Of a stretch of DNA of 64,000 nt, positions 1 to 8,514 are shown in pieces. The number at the start of each line of letters is the position of its first letter. Position 1 is the first letter of the stretch. The notes under the pieces are model-generated. The model made no database searches and had not been told where the DNA came from. It was given only the letters and a program-made list of their open reading frames with translations. The stretch lies in assembly GCA_036504155.1 (NCBI GenBank), contig DASXVQ010000068.1, positions 77,982-141,981 on the forward strand, in the 5' to 3' direction. The translations under genes were made by a program, and so were the position numbers. This DNA comes from JACRCT01 sp036504155 (GTDB taxonomy: Bacteria > Myxococcota > Myxococcia > Myxococcales > UBA5297).

Positions 1-762
1 CTTCAGGGCCACTCCGTCGGGCGGGATGGCGTTGCCCTGGGCGTCCTCGACCTGGAAGCGGACCTTGACCGGGTCCGATCCCTCGACCTTGGGGACGTCC
101 GCGAAGGCGATCTTGGCCGGCCTGGGCCTCTTGACCGTCGGCTCGGTGGCGACGATGGCGGGCTTGGTCGGCGCGGTGGGGGCCGGCAGGACCATGCCGA
201 TCTTGGTCTCGGAGAAGACCGGCTTGACCCCGTTCCTCACGTCGGCGCGGATGGTGGCGATGTTCTCCTGGCCCGACGCCGGGGGCGCGAAGGTGGCGGA
301 GAAGATGCCCGGCGCCGTCTCCACCGGCGCGGTGATCGTGCCGATGTTGCAGATGAGGCTGAGCTCGGCGGGGATGGCCCTGCCGTTGGGGTCCATGACC
401 TTGAAGGTCAAGGTGACCGACTGGCCGGGCTTGAGCGGCATCGGCGGGACGCCCGACACCTTGATCCTCTCGGCGTTGATCTTCCTGACCACCTCGACCT
501 TCTCCGGAGGCGGCTTGGCGGGCTTTTCGACCTTCTCCACCCTCTCGATTTTCTCGGGAGGCGGGGGCTTGGCCGGCCTGTCGGGAGGAGGGGCCTTGGG
601 CTTGGGCCTCGGCTTGGCCGGCTTCGGCTTGGCCGGATCCGCCGTCAGCGGCGCGAGCGGATCTTCTTCGGTGAGCGGCGCGAGGGGATCGGCCTCGGCC
701 CCGAAAGCGGGCCGGGCAAGAACCAATCCCCCGATCACAAGGGCGGAGAGGAGGGTGCGCAC
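1..762 (-). CDS. Exported Ig-like-domain protein, partial (runs off left edge)
   Basis: Function unknown. 254 codons are visible and the C-terminus lies outside the window. The GTG start at 762 is chosen because it opens directly into a basic residue plus hydrophobic signal peptide of about 22 residues ending in AFG; no good Shine-Dalgarno precedes it. Next come a repeated DPLAPLT segment and a Lys/Pro-rich linker with coil-like KIERVEKVEK. Two beta-rich modules follow, containing LTFKVMDPNGRAIPAEL and VRFQVEDAQGNAIPPDGV, which read like bacterial Ig-like (invasin/Big-type) folds. It is probably periplasmic or surface exposed. It is divergent from the START-domain gene at 908. The Ig-like call is by motif appearance only. 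Confidence 0.7.
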   Translation of the reverse strand, partial: MRTLLSALVIGGLVLARPAFGAEADPLAPLTEEDPLAPLTADPAKPKPAKPRPKPKAPPPDRPAKPPPPEKIERVEKVEKPAKPPPEKVEVVRKINAERIKVSGVPPMPLKPGQSVTLTFKVMDPNGRAIPAELSLICNIGTITAPVETAPGIFSATFAPPASGQENIATIRADVRNGVKPVFSETKIGMVLPAPTAPTKPAIVATEPTVKRPRPAKIAFADVPKVEGSDPVKVRFQVEDAQGNAIPPDGVALK

Positions 763-907
763 GGGGGGAACTGTACCACGAACGGGGGAGCGAAGAGGCG
801 GCGGGCCGCCCGGACATTCGCCAGCAATCGGGGAGGGTTGAACAGCCGTGGCGTTCGGCCCGTCTGCTACACTGGCCGCCCGGTCCCCCCTCCAGAACGA
901 GGTCTGC

Positions 908-1666
908 ATGCTCGCATCGCTCGCCGCCGCCGCACTCCTCACCGTCTCCGTCGTCGCCGAGGAGCCCCAAGCCGCCGCGCCCGCCCCGACCGAGGCCAAG
1001 GCCGCGGACGCCAAGCCTGCCGAGCCTGCTGCCAAGGCCGTCGAACCCGCCAAGCCCGCCGCCGCCAAGCCGGCCGTCGAGGAGGCGAAGTGGGAAGTGA
1101 AGGCCGAGACCAAGGGCGTGACCGTGCACTCGCGCCCCAAGGCCGGCAGCGACATCAAGGAGCTCAAGACCACCGGCGAGATCGACTCTCCGCCGCCCGC
1201 CGTCTTCCGCGTCCTCACCGACCTCGAGGCCTACAAGGAGACGATGCCCTACACCGAGGAGAGCAAGGTCATCGAGACCGAGGACGTGAACGGGAAGAAG
1301 GCCTGGCACTTCTACTCGCTCATCAACGCCCCGCTGGCCTCCCGCCGCGACTACACCATCAAGATCGAGGACCAGAGCGACTGGCAGGACGGCAAGGGCT
1401 ACCTGAAGACCTACTGGGACATCTCGGCCAAGGGCCCGGAGCCGAAGAAGGGCGTGGTCCGCGTCAAGGTGAACCAGGGCAGCTGGATGCTCGAGCCCGT
1501 CGACGGCGGCAAGAAGACCAAGGCCACCTACCTCCTCTTCACCGACCCGGGCGGCTCGCTGCCCACCTGGATCGCCAACAAGGCCAACTCCTCGGCCATC
1601 CCGGACATCTTCGTGCAGCTGCGCAAGCTGTCGAAGGAGCCCAAGTACGCCGACGGGAAGAAGTAG
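908..1666 (+). CDS. Exported START/SRPBCC-fold lipid-binding-like protein
   Basis: Probable periplasmic protein of 252 residues with a START-type (StAR-related lipid transfer) domain. The ATG at 908 is chosen over an in-frame ATG at 848 because it begins a signal peptide (MLASLAAAALLTVSVVAEE). An Ala/Pro/Lys linker to about residue 60 follows, then the domain to the C-terminus. Typical START features are the opening VKAETKGVTVHSRP, the helix with PPPAVFRVLTDLEAY, SRRDYTIKIEDQ, and a C-terminal amphipathic helix near FVQLRKLSK. The ligand cannot be told from sequence. It is followed 21 bp downstream by the membrane-anchored Asp-box protein at 1688, so the two may be co-transcribed. Confidence 0.8.
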   Translation: MLASLAAAALLTVSVVAEEPQAAAPAPTEAKAADAKPAEPAAKAVEPAKPAAAKPAVEEAKWEVKAETKGVTVHSRPKAGSDIKELKTTGEIDSPPPAVFRVLTDLEAYKETMPYTEESKVIETEDVNGKKAWHFYSLINAPLASRRDYTIKIEDQSDWQDGKGYLKTYWDISAKGPEPKKGVVRVKVNQGSWMLEPVDGGKKTKATYLLFTDPGGSLPTWIANKANSSAIPDIFVQLRKLSKEPKYADGKK

Positions 1667-1687
1667 GCAGGCAGCTCGGGACCTCCC

Positions 1688-2989
1688 ATGCGCGATCGAA
1701 CGCTCGCCGCCTTCGGCTTCCTGGGCGTCGTCGCGCTGCTCGTCAGCACCGCCGCGCTCGCCGTCATCCTGACGCGGCCCGCCGCCCAGGCGCCGAGCGC
1801 AGCGCGCGATCCGAATCCGGCGGCGCCCAGGTCGACGCTCGACGCCGGGCCGTCGCTGGCGCCGGAGTCGGCGTGGAGGCCCGCGCCGGCGGTGCTGGCC
1901 AAGGCCGTCGACGTCGCCTTCTGGGCCGGCGCGAGCCTGTCCACCGACGGCAAGCTGGCGACCTTCGACTCCGGCGACGGGAGCACCCGGCCGGTCGAGG
2001 TGCCCGCCGCCATCCCGCGCGTCTTCTCCGCCTCCGGCCGGCTCTTCGCGGTCGGCGAGAACGAGGGGGCGCCGTTCGCCATCGTGCTCGCACCCGGCGA
2101 GGAGCCGCTCGTCGTCCCCATGCCGTGCTCGGTGACGCGGCTGGCCGGCGAGAACGGAATCCTCGCCGGGCTCTGCGCCGACGGCAGCGGCCTGGCCCTG
2201 AGCGCGGACGCCGGCAAGAGCTTCCGCCCGGTGGCGGTCGACCTGCCGGTCCCCGCCGGCGCCCAGGACGTCGAGGTGGAGCGGCGCCTCGAGGCGGTGG
2301 CGGTGAGCCCGGCCGGGGCCATCCTCCTGGCTTCGGCGCAGCGCTGGCAGTCGGCGACGCCCGGCGGCGTCCTGGCCTGGACCTGGGGCCAGGTGACGCT
2401 GCGGCCGGCCGGCTCGCGGGCGCTCAGGACCTCCAACGTCCAGGCGCTGGCGCACACCGTCGGCCTGCACCTGTCGGGCGGGTCGGCGACGCTGGCCGGC
2501 CTGCAGGTGGCGCTGGGCGGCGCCGCCGAGGGCGAGGTCCGACCGCGCCTCTACCGCGGCGCCGAGGGCGAGCCGCCGGTGGCCGTGGGGACCGCGGGAC
2601 CTCCCTGCGGGACCGTGGCCGCGGCCAAGGGCGTGCAGGGCGTGCTGCTGGGGACCGAGGTCGCGGCCTTCGCCTGCGGCGATCGCCTCGTCTCGACGAT
2701 GGACGGCGGCGCCACGTGGTCGGCCGACGCGCTGCTGGGCAAGGTCGACGTGCTGCGGGGCGGCGACATGCGCCTGTTCGCGAAGGCCGGCGACAAGGCC
2801 TGGGAGCGCCGCTTCGTGGACCGCTCGGAGACGGGCGCGACCGCGGTGCGCGTGCCCGGCGCGGTGCTGGTGCGCAGGGACGGCGGGCTGGCGCAGGGGC
2901 CGATGTCCGCGGCGTTCGGGATCCTCGAGCCGGTGGACGCGGGCGGCGCCGCCGCGGACGCCGGGGACGCCGACGCCGCTACACCGTGA
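1688..2989 (+). CDS. Membrane-anchored protein with Asp-box (BNR-like) repeats, function unknown
   Basis: A 433-residue protein with one N-terminal membrane segment (about residues 8-30, FGFLGVVALLVSTAALAVIL), a Pro/Ala linker, and a long beta-rich region. Two sequences read as Asp-box turns of beta-propellers (SxDxGxxW/F): LSADAGKSFRPV and STMDGGATWSADAL. This suggests a sialidase/YCF48-like propeller facing the periplasm, but no catalytic residues can be assigned. The C-terminus is Ala/Asp rich. The last 11 bp overlap the convergent small gene at 2979. It may form a unit with the upstream START protein. Confidence 0.7.
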   Translation: MRDRTLAAFGFLGVVALLVSTAALAVILTRPAAQAPSAARDPNPAAPRSTLDAGPSLAPESAWRPAPAVLAKAVDVAFWAGASLSTDGKLATFDSGDGSTRPVEVPAAIPRVFSASGRLFAVGENEGAPFAIVLAPGEEPLVVPMPCSVTRLAGENGILAGLCADGSGLALSADAGKSFRPVAVDLPVPAGAQDVEVERRLEAVAVSPAGAILLASAQRWQSATPGGVLAWTWGQVTLRPAGSRALRTSNVQALAHTVGLHLSGGSATLAGLQVALGGAAEGEVRPRLYRGAEGEPPVAVGTAGPPCGTVAAAKGVQGVLLGTEVAAFACGDRLVSTMDGGATWSADALLGKVDVLRGGDMRLFAKAGDKAWERRFVDRSETGATAVRVPGAVLVRRDGGLAQGPMSAAFGILEPVDAGGAAADAGDADAATP

Positions 2990-3215
2990 AGTCGTCGATC
3001 TTGCCGGCCGCCTTGAGGATCTCCAGGGCGGCCTGGGCCGCCGCCTCGCGCCCGTTGGCGTGCAGCTTGACCATCAGCGCGGCGGGGTGGGGCTTGTAGA
3101 CGTCGAACTTCCGGGGCACGGCGGGGATGGGGGCCACCTCGACCGCCCAGTTGTCGCTGAGGTCCCGGGTGACGCGGACCTCGTGGTCGACTCCGTGGAT
3201 CCGTGCGCGCGGCAT
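2979..3215 (-). CDS. Small conserved-looking protein, unknown function
   Basis: A 78-residue soluble protein beginning MPRARIHGVDHEVRVTRDLS and ending in GKIDDFTV. It has no signal peptide and no membrane segment. The pattern is a short beta-rich N-terminal half followed by an Ala-rich helix (GREAAAQAALEILKAAGK). The upstream region on the minus strand is CAGGCGAGGACACG, giving a plausible GAGGA ribosome site 4-6 bases before ATG. It is convergent with, and overlaps by 11 bp, the Asp-box protein gene. I do not recognise a family. Confidence 0.6.
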   Translation of the reverse strand: MPRARIHGVDHEVRVTRDLSDNWAVEVAPIPAVPRKFDVYKPHPAALMVKLHANGREAAAQAALEILKAAGKIDDFTV

Positions 3216-3326
3216 CGTGTCCTCGCCTGGTAGGGGCAGGCCATCGCGCCTGCGGACCGCTGCATCAAGCCGAGGCGGACGAGCCCGGTCAAGCGCCCGG
3301 ACGGACAGGACTGCCGGGGGAGAAGG

Positions 3327-3590
3327 TCACTTGGCCATGATCAGCACGAGGATCAGCGTGCCGATGGTGATGGCGACGACCAGCCAGCCGAACTCGTTGC
3401 CGTGGATGTAGGGGTGCGGCTTGGCGGACTTCAAGTCGAGCATTAGCCCGGCCTTCTGCCAACGGTCGGAGCCCTCGCGGCGCACCTCGTCCTCGGCGGT
3501 GACGAACTCGCGCAGGTACAGCGTGCGCAGCTCGGACATCGAGTTGACGGTCAGCTCGCGACCCTCGCTGCGCACGTAGAACTTGGCCAT
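3327..3590 (-). CDS. GYF_2-like N-terminal domain plus C-terminal membrane anchor
   Basis: An 87-residue protein. The ATG at 3590 is favoured over an upstream in-frame ATG (3776) because GAGGAGA lies just before it. Residues 1-50 (FYVRSEGRELTVNSMSELRT, then LREFVTAEDEV and RWQKAG) follow the pattern of GYF_2/DUF4339 domains, short modules that often sit on membrane proteins. Residues 68-87 (FGWLVVAITIGTLILVLIMAK region) form one transmembrane helix, so it should be a tail-anchored inner-membrane protein. The partner is unknown. It lies downstream of the kinase gene on the same strand, separated by about 230 bp. Confidence 0.7.
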   Translation of the reverse strand: MAKFYVRSEGRELTVNSMSELRTLYLREFVTAEDEVRREGSDRWQKAGLMLDLKSAKPHPYIHGNEFGWLVVAITIGTLILVLIMAK

Positions 3591-3819
3591 CACCGTCTCC
3601 TCCGACTCCTCGGCCGCCTCGGGGGAAGAATCGCTCGCGACCGCTCGGCGTGCAACCGCCGCACCCCGAGTAGACAACGGGTAGCGGCCCCGGGTTCCAG
3701 GGGCAAACCGTCGCTTGCATGCCCGGGAGGAGTCCGAGTCGGGCCGAGGCGAGCCGCTCGGGCCCGCCGCCTGCATCCACCCGCGGAGGGGAGGCGGGGT
3801 GGGGGATGGGGCTTGCCCC

Positions 3820-5187
3820 TCACTCGTCCCCGGCCTGCCGCAGCCGGGCCTCGATCGCCTCGGCCTCGCCGTGGTCCAGGAACAGCCCCCGGCAGGTGGC
3901 GCAGCGGTCGAGCCAGATGCCGCGCAGCGAGTTGAACTCGTAGGGCTCGAGCCCGGTGCGGCAGCGGGGGCAGCCGCGTTCGCGCTCCGCCAGGTCCCAC
4001 TCGCCGGTGGGCTTGTAGAGCCTGGCCATGGCCACCAGCCCCGCCGGCCGGTTGGCCAGCTGCTGCATCTCGCCCTCGTCGAGCCAGATGCCGCCGCAGG
4101 TCGAGCACCCGTCGACGACCACCCCGCCCGAGTGCCCCAGGGACATCGCCGACCCGCATCCGGGGCAGGCCACGCTCGAGGCGCGCCGCTGCGGCAGCGT
4201 GCTGCGCACCGTCGCCGCGCGCGCGGGGAGGGGCGCGGTCACCTCGCCGTAGAGCTCGGGGAACAGCTGGCTGAGCCGCTGCGAAACCTCGTGCGCCCCG
4301 ACGATCTCCTGGCGCGACATGAGGAACCGCTCGAGCGCCCTCTTGAGGCCCCGGCAGTCCGAGAAGCGGGCCTCGCGGTCCTTCTCCAGCGCGGTGGCGA
4401 TGATCTCCCACAGCTCGGGGGGGCAGTCCGGCCGCCGCTCGAGCAGCGGCACGGGCGGATCGTCGAGGATGGCCTTGATGGCCCGGGTCTCGTTGCTGGC
4501 CTCGAACGGCGAGAGGCCGCTGAGCAGCTCGTAGAGCACCACGCCCAGCGCGAAGACGTCGACGCGGCGGTCGAGCGGGTCGTCGAGCAGCTGCTCCGGC
4601 GGCATGTACCAGACCTTGCCGCGGATGACGCCCACCTGCGTGCGCCGCTGCTTGGCCATCGCCTTGGCGATGCCGAAGTCGGCCACCTTCACCGCTCCCG
4701 ACTTGCGCAGCAGCACGTTGTCCGGGCTGATGTCGCGGTGGACCAGCTGCAGCAGCCGCCCGTCCTCCCGCGCCTCGTGCGCGAAGGCCAGGCCCTCGCA
4801 GGCGTCGGCGACGATGCGCGCGGCGATGCCCGGCGGGAGGGGCGAGCGCGTCTCGGTGGACCGCTGGCAGAGGGTGCGCAGGCACGGGCCGTCCACGTAC
4901 TCCATGGCGATGTAGTAGCTGCCGTCGGCCTCGCCCAGGTCGAAGATCTGCACGATGTTCGGGTGGTCGAGCCGGGCGGCCAGCCGCGCCTCGTCCAGGA
5001 ACATCCCCACGAATTCGGGGTCCTCGGCCAGGTGCGGGTGGATGCGCTTGAGCGCCACCGTCTTCTGGAACCCGCCGGGCCCCAGCACCTCCGCCAGGAA
5101 GACCTCGGCCATCCCGCCGCGCCCGATGCGCTCGAGGAGGCGGTACTTGCCCAGCTGCAGATCGCTGTTGTTGGCGACGGCGGCCAT
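3820..5187 (-). CDS. Ser/Thr protein kinase fused to two C-terminal zinc ribbons
   Basis: A 455-residue cytoplasmic Hanks-type kinase. Kinase motifs are all present: glycine loop GRGGMAEVF (22-30), Lys47 in VALKRI, HRDISPDN (150-157), DFGIAK (170-175) and the APE-like PPEQ (196-199). The HRDIS form is typical of myxobacterial kinases. There is no transmembrane helix or extracellular sensor. Instead, residues 341-371 and 406-440 form two zf-TFIIB-type zinc ribbons, with Cys pairs at 341/344 and 361/364, then 406/409 and 429/432, each followed by the GIWLD or GLFLD signature. The ribbons may serve as substrate or nucleic-acid binding modules; that role is inference. It ends 16 bp before the M48 protease reading frame, which lies upstream on the same strand. 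Confidence 0.92.
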   Translation of the reverse strand: MAAVANNSDLQLGKYRLLERIGRGGMAEVFLAEVLGPGGFQKTVALKRIHPHLAEDPEFVGMFLDEARLAARLDHPNIVQIFDLGEADGSYYIAMEYVDGPCLRTLCQRSTETRSPLPPGIAARIVADACEGLAFAHEAREDGRLLQLVHRDISPDNVLLRKSGAVKVADFGIAKAMAKQRRTQVGVIRGKVWYMPPEQLLDDPLDRRVDVFALGVVLYELLSGLSPFEASNETRAIKAILDDPPVPLLERRPDCPPELWEIIATALEKDREARFSDCRGLKRALERFLMSRQEIVGAHEVSQRLSQLFPELYGEVTAPLPARAATVRSTLPQRRASSVACPGCGSAMSLGHSGGVVVDGCSTCGGIWLDEGEMQQLANRPAGLVAMARLYKPTGEWDLAERERGCPRCRTGLEPYEFNSLRGIWLDRCATCRGLFLDHGEAEAIEARLRQAGDE

Positions 5188-5203
5188 CGGCGGGCGCGGC
5201 GGG

Positions 5204-6037
5204 CTAGGGGATGCGCTTCTGCATCGCCTGGTAGGTGGGGGTGCTGCGGCCGGCGCCGGTGAGCTTCTTGGCGGCGATGTCGGCGTCCAGCGCGCGGATG
5301 CGGTCGGCGGTCAGCGGGTGGTCGGAGAGGTACGCCATGAAGTCGGGGACGTTGCCCTCGCCGGCCTTGAGGGTCTGGAAGAACTCGACCATCGCCTTGG
5401 GGTCGTAGCCGGCCTTGGAGGTGGTGACCACGCCCACGGCGTCGGCCTCGGCCTCGTCGTCGCGGCTGTTCTTGAGCAGCAGGCCCTCGGCGACGAGCGC
5501 CGTGCCGATCTGCGCGAGCACGTTGGCGTCCTTGCCCAGGGCGGCGTCGCTCAGGGACTGCAGGCCGTACTGCTTGACCATGCGCTTGGCGAGGTGGCGC
5601 TTGGTGACGTGGCCCACCTCGTGGGCCAGCACGCCCGCCAGCTGGGCCTCGTCCTTGGCCGTCTTGATGAGCCCGCTGAAGACGTAGATGCGCGCGCCGG
5701 GGATGGCGAAGGCGTTGACCGTCTTGGGCTCGTCGATGACCTTGAAGGTGAAGGCCCAGCCGTAGGGGTCGGCGCTGGCCTTGGCCGCGCGCTGGCCCAC
5801 GCCGTCGACGTAGCGCGTCAGCTCGGCGTCGCTCGAGACCTTGTACTTGGCCTCGATCTCGCCGGCGGTCTTGTCGCCCAGCGCCTTCTCCTCGGAGACC
5901 GGGAGCATCAGGTCGGTGGCGACCCCGCCGACCTCGTGGGCCACGCGCATCACGTCGTTGAGGGTGACGTTGCCGCTCCCCGTGGCACAGCCAGAGAGCG
6001 CGGCGACGGCGGCGAGCAACGGGAAGATGCGACGCAT
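5204..6037 (-). CDS. M48-family zinc metalloprotease, lipoprotein
   Basis: A 277-residue predicted periplasmic peptidase of the M48 (Ste24/BepA-like) family. The ATG at 6037, preceded by AGGAG, starts a lipoprotein signal ending in LSGC, so it is probably tethered to a membrane. The catalytic motif HEVGH is near residue 140, and the third zinc ligand lies in the EAEAD motif near 195. The NAFAIPGARIYVFSGL stretch before HEVGH is typical of the family. BepA-like members take part in outer-membrane protein quality control; no TPR domain follows here, so the role is inferred only at family level. It shares a strand and short spacing with the kinase gene, and is divergent from holB. Confidence 0.92.
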   Translation of the reverse strand: MRRIFPLLAAVAALSGCATGSGNVTLNDVMRVAHEVGGVATDLMLPVSEEKALGDKTAGEIEAKYKVSSDAELTRYVDGVGQRAAKASADPYGWAFTFKVIDEPKTVNAFAIPGARIYVFSGLIKTAKDEAQLAGVLAHEVGHVTKRHLAKRMVKQYGLQSLSDAALGKDANVLAQIGTALVAEGLLLKNSRDDEAEADAVGVVTTSKAGYDPKAMVEFFQTLKAGEGNVPDFMAYLSDHPLTADRIRALDADIAAKKLTGAGRSTPTYQAMQKRIP

Positions 6038-6174
6038 GGAAGGCTCCTGTCCGGTGGACCCACAGCCGAACGCTTTAGCGGAATCAGGGCCCGTTTGCAC
6101 GCCCCGCCGGCCGGTCCCCCGCTCTCGTTTCCGGCCGTGCCTCGCGCCGCCAAAGTCGCTACAGTGCACGCCCC

Positions 6175-7209
6175 ATGGCGTTCAAGGACATCGTCGGACA
6201 GGACCGCTGCGTCGGCTCGCTCGCCGCGGCGCTCAAGAGCGGCCTGTTGCACCACGGCTACCTGTTCGGCGGCCCCGAGGGAGTCGGCAAGGAGCTGTGC
6301 GCCCGCACGCTCGCCCAGGCCGCCAACTGCGAGAAGGACGACGGCGAAGCCTGCGGGGTCTGCGGCCCGTGCAAGCGCGTCGCCGGGCGCAACCACGTCG
6401 ACGTCGTGTTCATCCTCCCCGAGGCGGAGATGATCGCCCGCGGCTGGGCGGGCCGGGCCGACTTCGACGGCACGCCCTCGCGGGAGATCAAGATCGGCCA
6501 GATCCGCAAGCTGCAGGAGCGCCTGGCGTTCAAGGCCCTGGAGGCCCGCCGCAAGTTCGCGCTCATCCTGCAGGCGGACGCGATGAACGTGCAGGCGCAG
6601 AACGCGCTGCTCAAGACGCTCGAGGAGCCGCCCGACGGGACGACGCTCGTCCTGGTCAGCTCGGCGCCGCACGCGCTCCTGCCCACCATCCGCTCGCGCT
6701 GCCTGAAGATGGCCTTCGCCCCGCTGCCGCTGGAGCTGGTCGCCCGGAAGGTGGCCGAGGCCAAGAAGGTCGACCCGGCGACGGCCCGGCTGTGCGCGGC
6801 GCTGGCCGACGGCAGCCTGGGCGCGGCGATGGAGCTCGACACGAAGGCGCTCGCGCGCCGCAAGGAGCTCTTGGAGCGGCTCGAGGCGCTCAAGGCCGGC
6901 GACGCCCGCGGGGCGCTCTGGTTCGCCGCCGACTTCGCCGAGGACCGCTCTTCCGCCGAGGCGCACCTCGACCTCATCTGCGCCTGGTACCGCGACGTGG
7001 CCGTGCTGGCCTCCGGCGGGGAGGAGGGCGCCATCGCCAACCAGGACCTCTCGCCGCTGGCGAAGGAGTCCGCCGGCCGGCTCGGGGCGGCCGAGGCGCT
7101 GCGGCGCATCGGCCTGTGCAACTCCGCCCGCGCAACGCTCCGGTTCAACGCCTCGCCCAGGCTGCAGCTCGAGCAGGCCGCGCTGCGCTTCGTGTACAGG
7201 GACGCATGA
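6175..7209 (+). CDS. holB: DNA polymerase III delta prime subunit (clamp loader)
   Basis: A 344-residue clamp-loader subunit that helps load the sliding clamp. It has the AAA+ fold opening MAFKDIVGQDRCVGSLAAAL, a zinc-binding module with four cysteines (CEKDDGEACGVCGPC), ALLKTLEEPP, and the SRC motif in TIRSRCLKM (the arginine finger of the family). The P-loop reads GGPEGVGKEL: the Gly and Lys positions are kept but the usual Ser/Thr after Lys is Glu. This fits a delta prime that does not hydrolyse ATP. The ATG at 6175 aligns with the family N-terminus. Its stop overlaps the start of holA (ATGA), showing translational coupling. Confidence 0.95.
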   Translation: MAFKDIVGQDRCVGSLAAALKSGLLHHGYLFGGPEGVGKELCARTLAQAANCEKDDGEACGVCGPCKRVAGRNHVDVVFILPEAEMIARGWAGRADFDGTPSREIKIGQIRKLQERLAFKALEARRKFALILQADAMNVQAQNALLKTLEEPPDGTTLVLVSSAPHALLPTIRSRCLKMAFAPLPLELVARKVAEAKKVDPATARLCAALADGSLGAAMELDTKALARRKELLERLEALKAGDARGALWFAADFAEDRSSAEAHLDLICAWYRDVAVLASGGEEGAIANQDLSPLAKESAGRLGAAEALRRIGLCNSARATLRFNASPRLQLEQAALRFVYRDA

Positions 7210-8510
7210 GCACCGCCAACGACGCACTCCTCAAGGAGATCGAGGCCGGCAAGGCGCCGCCGGTCTACCTCATCACCGGCGAGGAGTTCCTGGTCCGCAA
7301 GGCCTCCGACGAGATCGTCGGGAAGCTCTTGCCCAAGGCCATGGCGGGGCTCAACCTCGCCATCCACGAGGGCAGCTCCCCGGCCGACGTCGCCCGCGAC
7401 CTGGCCACCATGCCCATGTTCCGCGGCCGCAAGGTCGTGGTGGTGCGCGAGCCCGAGTTCCTGGCGCCCAAGAAGGGCCGCGCCGACGCGCTGGGCAAGA
7501 TCAAGGAAGCCTGGAGCGCCGGGCGCCGCAAGGTCGCCGCCAACCGCGCGCTGGCGCTGTTCGGCCGCGCCGGCTGGGGGCCGGACCAGCTCCTGGCGCC
7601 GGACACCGGGGCCATCTCGCGCGAGCTGGAGATCGAGCTCGCCGACTCCGACGTCGCGTTCCTCAAGGAGATCGGCACCTTCTGCAAGGCCGAGAACCTC
7701 ACCGCTCCCGAGGGCGACACCGGCGCGCTCGAGCGGCTGCTGGAGAAGGGCGCTCCCAAGGACCACCACCTGGTCATCGAGGCCGTGCACCTCGACTCGC
7801 GCTCCACGCTGGCCAAGCTGTGCATCAAGGTCGGCACGCTGGTGGACCGCAAGGTCGAGCGCGAGCTGCGCAAGCTCGACATCCACGAGACCGTGGTGGA
7901 CTCGCTCGCCTCCTTCAAGAAGAAGCTCGAGCCCGCCGCCGAGAAGCTGCTCAAGGACCTGTGCGGCGGCAACATGCGCCTGCTCCAGTCCGAGCTCGAG
8001 AAGCTGGCGCTCTACGTCGGCGAGGCGGGCACCATCCGGGAGGCGGACGTGGAGGCCATCGTCCGCCGCGCCCGCGAGGACGAGTTCCGCGAGCTCTCCG
8101 ACGCCCTGGGCAGCCGCGACCTGAAGGCCACCCTGCGCTACGTGGGCACCGCGCTGGACCAGGGCGAGGCGGCCCTGAAGATCCACGGGGCCATCGCCAG
8201 CATCGTGCGCCGCATGCTCGAGGACCGCGTGCGCTGGAGCGCGCTGGGCTTCAGCGCGCGCACCGGCAAGGGCGACTTCGACCGCCGCGGCATCCCCGAG
8301 CTGGAGAAGGAGGCGCAGGAGCGGGGCTCCAAGGTGCCGCACCCCTACGTCGCCTGGCTCGGCTTCCAGTCCTGCATGCGCTTCGAGCCGCGGGAGCTGG
8401 TCGACGTCATGCTCGCGGTCGCGCAGGCCGACGTCTCGCTCAAGTCGGGCGGCACCGGCAAGCTCGTGCTCGAGTCGCTGGCGCTGAAGGTGTGCCAGCG
8501 CCGCGCCTGA
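7206..8510 (+). CDS. holA: DNA polymerase III delta subunit (clamp loader)
   Basis: A 434-residue clamp-loader wrench subunit that opens the beta clamp. It opens with the family pattern PPVYLITGEEFLVRK; PMFRGRKVVVVRE, GGNMRLLQSELEKLALY and a C-terminal helical collar (IHGAIASIVRRMLEDRVRW) follow. It is about 90 residues longer than Escherichia coli HolA. The extra length lies mainly around residues 95-185, a Lys/Ala-rich stretch followed by EIGTFCKAENL. The ATG lies in the ATGA overlap with the holB stop, so the two clamp-loader subunits are translationally coupled. It is convergent with the GH5-like gene, with a 4 bp gap. Confidence 0.93.
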   Translation: MSTANDALLKEIEAGKAPPVYLITGEEFLVRKASDEIVGKLLPKAMAGLNLAIHEGSSPADVARDLATMPMFRGRKVVVVREPEFLAPKKGRADALGKIKEAWSAGRRKVAANRALALFGRAGWGPDQLLAPDTGAISRELEIELADSDVAFLKEIGTFCKAENLTAPEGDTGALERLLEKGAPKDHHLVIEAVHLDSRSTLAKLCIKVGTLVDRKVERELRKLDIHETVVDSLASFKKKLEPAAEKLLKDLCGGNMRLLQSELEKLALYVGEAGTIREADVEAIVRRAREDEFRELSDALGSRDLKATLRYVGTALDQGEAALKIHGAIASIVRRMLEDRVRWSALGFSARTGKGDFDRRGIPELEKEAQERGSKVPHPYVAWLGFQSCMRFEPRELVDVMLAVAQADVSLKSGGTGKLVLESLALKVCQRRA

Positions 8511-8514
8511 GCGC

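Noticed and set aside
838..3099. 753-codon frame across the START and Asp-box genes
   Set aside because: Arg/Gly-rich composition typical of a shifted frame; two genes with signal or membrane starts explain the region better.
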